16,888 nt of DNA, taken from positions 1-16,888 of the forward strand of contig JAAYBE010000206.1 of NCBI GenBank assembly GCA_012719015.1, read 5' to 3'. The position numbers were made by a program, and so were the translations under genes. Shown here piece by piece: positions 13,547 to 16,888 of this stretch (position 1 is its first letter; each line of letters starts with the position of its first letter). This stretch comes from Actinomycetota bacterium (lineage in GTDB: Bacteria > Actinomycetota > Thermoleophilia > UBA2241). The notes beneath the pieces were generated by a model. The model was not told the origin of the DNA. It ran no database searches and saw nothing but the letters and a program-made list of their open reading frames with translations.

Positions 13547-14430
13547 GCGCCCTCGTCGATGAACAGCGGCTGGAGGCGGCGCCGGAGGATTGCGCGCCGC
13601 CACGGATCAAGCCGCACACCACGGCCGAGATCAGACGGCATCTGCGCACCCCCAAGACGCTGTGGTGCCCCGGCTGCTCTAACGGCACCATCACCCGCGC
13701 ACTGATCGACGCCGTGCTCGGCCTCGCGATCGACCCCGAGAAGCTGGTCGTCGTGGCGGGTATCGGCTGCAGTGGCCGTATCAGTGCGTACCTCGAGTAC
13801 TCGACGGTGCACACCGCCCACGGCCGGGCCCTCGCGGTGGCGACCGGCGCGAAGGCCGCCGACCCGGGACTGGAGATCGTCGTCGTGATGGGCGACGGCG
13901 ACTGCGCGGCGATCGGAGGGAACCACTTCATCCACGCCGCGCGCCGCAACGTCGATCTCACCGCGATCGTCTTCAACAACTCGATCTACGGGATGACCGG
14001 AGGCCAGACGAGCCCCACCACCCATCTGGGCGACAAGTCGACGACCAGCGTGTACGGCAACGTGGAGCCGGCGTTCGACCTCTGTGAGCTCGCGCATGCC
14101 GCCGGCGCGACGTACGTCGCCCGCGGCACGGCCTGGTCTTACCAGCAGTTGGTCAACGTGATCGCCGGCGGCATCGTACACAAGGGCTTTTCGATGGTCG
14201 AGGCCATGGCCGTGTGCCCGGTGTACTACGGCCGCTTCAACCTCACGCCGGATCCGGCGGAGTTCCTGCGCCTCCAGAAGGAGCACGCCGTGCCGGCCGC
14301 CAAGTTCGAGGACGAGACGCGCAGCCACGAGCGTTACCCGATCGGCGTGCTGCACCACGCCGAGCGCGCCGAGTTCACGACGGGGCTGGCGGGGCTCAAG
14401 GAGCGTGCCCGGGAGGCCGGTCATGCCTGA
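13543..14430 (+). CDS. korB: 2-oxoglutarate (2-oxoacid):ferredoxin oxidoreductase beta subunit
   Basis: 295 aa, the thiamine-diphosphate-binding subunit. WCPGC at 41-45 and GIGCSGR at 73-79 carry cysteines typical of Kor/Por beta subunits, which bind a [4Fe-4S] cluster near the cofactor. GDGD at 117-120 through NN at 145-146 is the thiamine diphosphate/Mg motif, followed by MTGGQTSPTT at 151-160, a hallmark of the family. Start is GTG at 13543, overlapping the korA stop by four bases (GTGA), with GGAGG four bases upstream. The N-terminal 25 residues before the conserved core look variable. Complex formation with the products of the genes on both sides is expected. Confidence 0.92.
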   Translation: MSALVDEQRLEAAPEDCAPPRIKPHTTAEIRRHLRTPKTLWCPGCSNGTITRALIDAVLGLAIDPEKLVVVAGIGCSGRISAYLEYSTVHTAHGRALAVATGAKAADPGLEIVVVMGDGDCAAIGGNHFIHAARRNVDLTAIVFNNSIYGMTGGQTSPTTHLGDKSTTSVYGNVEPAFDLCELAHAAGATYVARGTAWSYQQLVNVIAGGIVHKGFSMVEAMAVCPVYYGRFNLTPDPAEFLRLQKEHAVPAAKFEDETRSHERYPIGVLHHAERAEFTTGLAGLKERAREAGHA

Positions 14431-15043
14431 GCCGACAGCATCCGCCCGCGTGGAGCTGCGTTGTTCGGGCTCCGGCGGCCAGGGGATCCTGCTCGCGGCG
14501 ACCATCATCGCCGAGGCCGCCACCGCTCTCGGCAGGCGCGTCGTGCAGACCCAGAGCTACGGCCCCGAGGCCCGAGGCGGCGCCTCCAAGGCCGAGGTGA
14601 TCATCGCCGAGGAGCCGATCGACTACCCGGAGGTGCGCCGGCCTGACGTGAGCCTCGTGCTGTCGCAGGCGGCGTACGAGAAGTACGCGGCCGACACACG
14701 GCCCGGAGGCCTGCTCATCTACGACTCGGGCCTGGTGGAGGCGGACCCCGGCGCTGCCGGCGTGACGCACTGCGGTCTGCCGTTCACGCAGGTCGCGACC
14801 GACGAGCTGGGCAAGAAAGTGGTCACCAACATCATCGCGCTGGGGGCGCTCGTGGCGAGGAGCGGCGTCCTGCCGGCCGACGCGGTCGAGGAGGCGGTGC
14901 TCTCGCGTGTGCCGCCCCGCTTCCGGGAGCTCAACGAGAAGGCCTACCGGCTCGGGTTGCGGCTGGCAGCGGGGGCGGCGGATGCGGAGACGACGACGAA
15001 GGACGGGCTGACGCCGACCACTGCGCCGGCGCCCGGCAGCTGA
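14423..15043 (+). CDS. korC: 2-oxoglutarate (2-oxoacid):ferredoxin oxidoreductase gamma subunit
   Basis: 206 aa. GSGGQG at 16-21 and the stretch SYGPEARGGASKAE at 45-58 are diagnostic of the gamma domain, which helps bind CoA in Por/Kor enzymes. ATG at 14423 is chosen over the in-frame GTG at 14405 because GGGAGG lies six bases before it; it overlaps the end of korB by eight bases. The last 25 residues are Thr/Ala/Pro-rich and look like a disordered tail. With the ferredoxin-like delta, alpha and beta subunits it completes a four-subunit enzyme in the order D-A-B-C. Confidence 0.92.
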   Translation: MPEPTASARVELRCSGSGGQGILLAATIIAEAATALGRRVVQTQSYGPEARGGASKAEVIIAEEPIDYPEVRRPDVSLVLSQAAYEKYAADTRPGGLLIYDSGLVEADPGAAGVTHCGLPFTQVATDELGKKVVTNIIALGALVARSGVLPADAVEEAVLSRVPPRFRELNEKAYRLGLRLAAGAADAETTTKDGLTPTTAPAPGS

Positions 15044-15057
15044 CCCGGGATCCGTTC

Positions 15058-16284
15058 GTGGACCTGCTCGAACATCAGGGGAAGCGGCTGTTCGCGCTCG
15101 CCGGCCTGCCGGTGCCGCCGTCGCGACTGGCGCAGACGCCGGAGGAGGCGGCCGCGGCGACGGACGAGCTCGGTGCGCCGGTGGCCGTGAAGGCCCAGGC
15201 CAAGACCGGCGGCCGCGGCAAGGCGGGCGGCATCCGCATCTGCCGCTCCGCGCAGGAGGCGGCCGCGGCGGCCGCGGCGATCCTCGCCATGACCATCCGC
15301 GGCAAGCCGGTGGAGTCCGTGCTCGTCGAGCAGGGCGTGCAGGTGGGCCGCGAGATGTACCTCGCCGTGGTCTCTTCGCGGGCGCTGCGCGGGCCGATGC
15401 TGGTCTTCGCGCGCGAGGGCGGCGTCGACGTGGAGGAGCTGGCGACCCGCGATCCCTCCGCGATCGTGCGGTCGCCGATCGACCCGCTGCTGGGCCTCTG
15501 CGACTACCAGGTGCGGGACGTGGTGGCCGCCGCGGCGCTGGACCCGGAGGATCCCGGCGCGGCGGAGACGCGCGCGCAGCTGGGCCAGGCGGTGCGTTCA
15601 CTCTGGCGCCTCTATCACGACCGCGATGCGACCCTGGCCGAAGTCAATCCGCTCGTCCTCACCGCGGACGGGAGGATACTGTGCCTCGACAGCAAGGTGA
15701 CGATCGACGACAACGCCCTCTCCCGGCACCCCGACCTGCCGTCCCAGCCGCCGGAGGACGAGCGCGAGGCGAAAGCCCGTGCCGCCGGTCTCGCCTTCGT
15801 CCCGCTCAGCGGCGACATCGGCGTGATCGGCAACGGGGCCGGCCTTGTCATGAGCACCATCGACCGTATCGCCGCAGCCGGCGGCAGTGCAGCCGACTTC
15901 TGCGACATCGGAGGCGGGGCGCGGGCCGCGGCGATCGTCGCCGCGCTGGAGGCCGTCCTGGCCGGACCGCCGGTCGCCGCCGTGCTCGTCAACGTCTTCG
16001 GCGGCATCACCCGGGGCGACGAGGTGGCGCGCGGCCTCATCGAGGCGCTGGCCGCGGCTCACGTCGACGTGCCCGTGGTGGTCAGGCTGGACGGCAACGC
16101 GGCCGAGGAGGGTCGCGCCGTGCTCGACCGGGCGGCGCTGCCGGGCGTCACCGTGGCCGAGAGCGCCGAGCGCGCGGTGGAGCTCGTGGTGGCCGCTGCC
16201 CGGCAGGCGAGCCCGGGAGGGGCGCCTGCCACCGGGGCGGAGCAGGCCGCGCCGACAGTGCCCCGGAGAGGCGGGGAGGACTGA
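15058..16284 (+). CDS. sucC: Succinyl-CoA ligase (ADP-forming) beta subunit
   Basis: 408 aa. With SucD it converts succinyl-CoA, phosphate and ADP to succinate, CoA and ATP, i.e. substrate-level phosphorylation after Kor. The ATP-grasp region contains VKAQAKTGGRGKAGG at 44-58, EVNPL at 195-199 and D211. The C-terminal CoA-ligase domain has GNGAGLVM at 258-265, DIGGG at 283-287, GGITR at 315-319 and RLDGN at 343-347. The start is GTG at 15058, 14 bases after korC, with only a weak GGGA upstream; the conserved first residues (DLLEHQGKRLF) support it. A Pro/Ala/Gly-rich tail of about 25 residues follows the domain. Malate-CoA ligase is a less likely alternative given the kor linkage. Confidence 0.92.
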   Translation: MDLLEHQGKRLFALAGLPVPPSRLAQTPEEAAAATDELGAPVAVKAQAKTGGRGKAGGIRICRSAQEAAAAAAAILAMTIRGKPVESVLVEQGVQVGREMYLAVVSSRALRGPMLVFAREGGVDVEELATRDPSAIVRSPIDPLLGLCDYQVRDVVAAAALDPEDPGAAETRAQLGQAVRSLWRLYHDRDATLAEVNPLVLTADGRILCLDSKVTIDDNALSRHPDLPSQPPEDEREAKARAAGLAFVPLSGDIGVIGNGAGLVMSTIDRIAAAGGSAADFCDIGGGARAAAIVAALEAVLAGPPVAAVLVNVFGGITRGDEVARGLIEALAAAHVDVPVVVRLDGNAAEEGRAVLDRAALPGVTVAESAERAVELVVAAARQASPGGAPATGAEQAAPTVPRRGGED

Positions 16285-16888
16285 TGGCGATCCTCATCGA
16301 CGCAGCCAGTCGCGTCCTCGTGCAGGGCGTGACGGGCCGGGAGGGAGCGCTGCACACGACGCGGATGCGGGCCGCCGGCACCCGCGTGGTCGCGGGCACC
16401 TCCCCCGGCAAAGGCGGGCAGACCGTGGACGGGGTGCCCGTCTTCGACACGGTCCTCGCCGCCGTGAGCGAGACCGGCGCGGACGTCTCGGTGGTGTTCG
16501 TGCCGGCGCGCTTCGCCCGCGACGCGATGCTCGAGGCGGCGGACGCCGGGGTCAAGCTGGTCGTATGCGTCACGGAGGGCATTCCCGCCCGGGACGTGAG
16601 CGAGGTGGTCGCCCACTTCGACCGGCGCGGGACCTTGCTCGTCGGTCCGAACGGGCCGGGCCTCATCACTCCGGGTGCCTGCAGCGCCGGCATCATGCCG
16701 GCCGCCGTCTTCCGGCCCGGCGCGGTCGGGGTCGTCTCCCGCTCCGGCACGCTCACGTACGAGGTCGTCTGCGAGCTCACCCGCGCCGGCATGGGCCAAT
16801 CCACCGCCGTCGGCATGGGCGGCGACCCGATCCACGGACTCGGGTTCGTCGAATGCCTGGGGCTCTTCGAGGAGGACGAGCGCACCGA
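16284..16888 (+). CDS. sucD: Succinyl-CoA ligase alpha subunit, 3'-truncated by window edge
   Basis: 201 complete codons are visible. The ATG overlaps the sucC stop by one base (TGATG). The CoA-binding Rossmann domain shows VQGVTGREGALHTTRM near 13-28 and PGKGG near 44-48. VVCVTEGIP, GPNGPGLITPG, SRSGTLTYE and MGGDPIHG follow in family order. The usual GPNCPG reads GPNGPG here, and GGDPIPG reads GGDPIHG. The active-site phosphohistidine lies beyond the window end and cannot be checked. The gene completes a korDABC-sucCD operon. Confidence 0.92.
   Translation, partial: MAILIDAASRVLVQGVTGREGALHTTRMRAAGTRVVAGTSPGKGGQTVDGVPVFDTVLAAVSETGADVSVVFVPARFARDAMLEAADAGVKLVVCVTEGIPARDVSEVVAHFDRRGTLLVGPNGPGLITPGACSAGIMPAAVFRPGAVGVVSRSGTLTYEVVCELTRAGMGQSTAVGMGGDPIHGLGFVECLGLFEEDERT

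Noticed and set aside
1..16888. tRNA, rRNA, CRISPR arrays, insertion sequences or phage genes
   Set aside because: No repeat-spacer pattern, transposase motif, terminal inverted repeat pair or RNA gene signature was seen in any gap.

Overview
The window is a very GC-rich, gene-dense stretch with short gaps, overlapping start and stop codons, and G/C-filled third codon positions. The gene set points to an anaerobe that uses corrinoid-dependent methyl transfer, ferredoxin-linked 2-oxoacid oxidation and a molybdo/tungsto-enzyme. An anaerobic actinobacterium (Coriobacteriia or a related deep lineage) fits best. This rests on gene style and base composition, not on any marker gene.

Layout. (1) 1-756: the 3' part of an oligopeptide-type ABC transporter ATPase. 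(2) 1090-4972, + strand: a urocanate hydratase (HutU) homologue, then a corrinoid protein of the MtmC/MttC type, then a full-length homologue of the monomethylamine methyltransferase MtmB. The MtmB homologue has no in-frame amber codon and carries Val where MtmB has pyrrolysine. A very strong hairpin closes this block. (3) 5149-6033, +: an IclR-type regulator with two winged-helix domains in tandem, ending at a hairpin shared with the convergent operon. (4) 11336-6082, - strand: an MttB-family methyltransferase with no in-frame stop, then an FAD/NAD(P)H oxidoreductase, a four-cluster ferredoxin-like protein and a cytoplasmic molybdopterin enzyme, tightly packed as one operon. (5) 11989-16888, +: korDABC (2-oxoacid:ferredoxin oxidoreductase) followed by sucC and sucD (succinyl-CoA ligase; sucD runs off the window).

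How it may work together (inference). The two methyltransferases would demethylate one or more N-methylated compounds onto the single corrinoid protein. The HutU homologue would hydrate an imidazole acrylate. It keeps the family frame but differs at several motif positions that are nearly invariant in urocanase, so its substrate may be a modified urocanate. Histidine-type degradation ends in glutamate and 2-oxoglutarate, which KorDABC plus SucCD would turn into succinate, reduced ferredoxin and ATP. The window therefore reads as a candidate anaerobic pathway for methylated histidine derivatives such as hercynine, ergothioneine or N-methylhistidine. Histidase/lyase, imidazolonepropionase, the corrinoid activator (RamA-like) and the methylcorrinoid:tetrahydrofolate methyltransferase are not in the window and would have to lie elsewhere.

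The strongest novelty is the MtmB homologue without pyrrolysine, in which the acidic residues that contact pyrrolysine also appear to be lost. Alignments to known proteins were made by eye from memory of family sequences.
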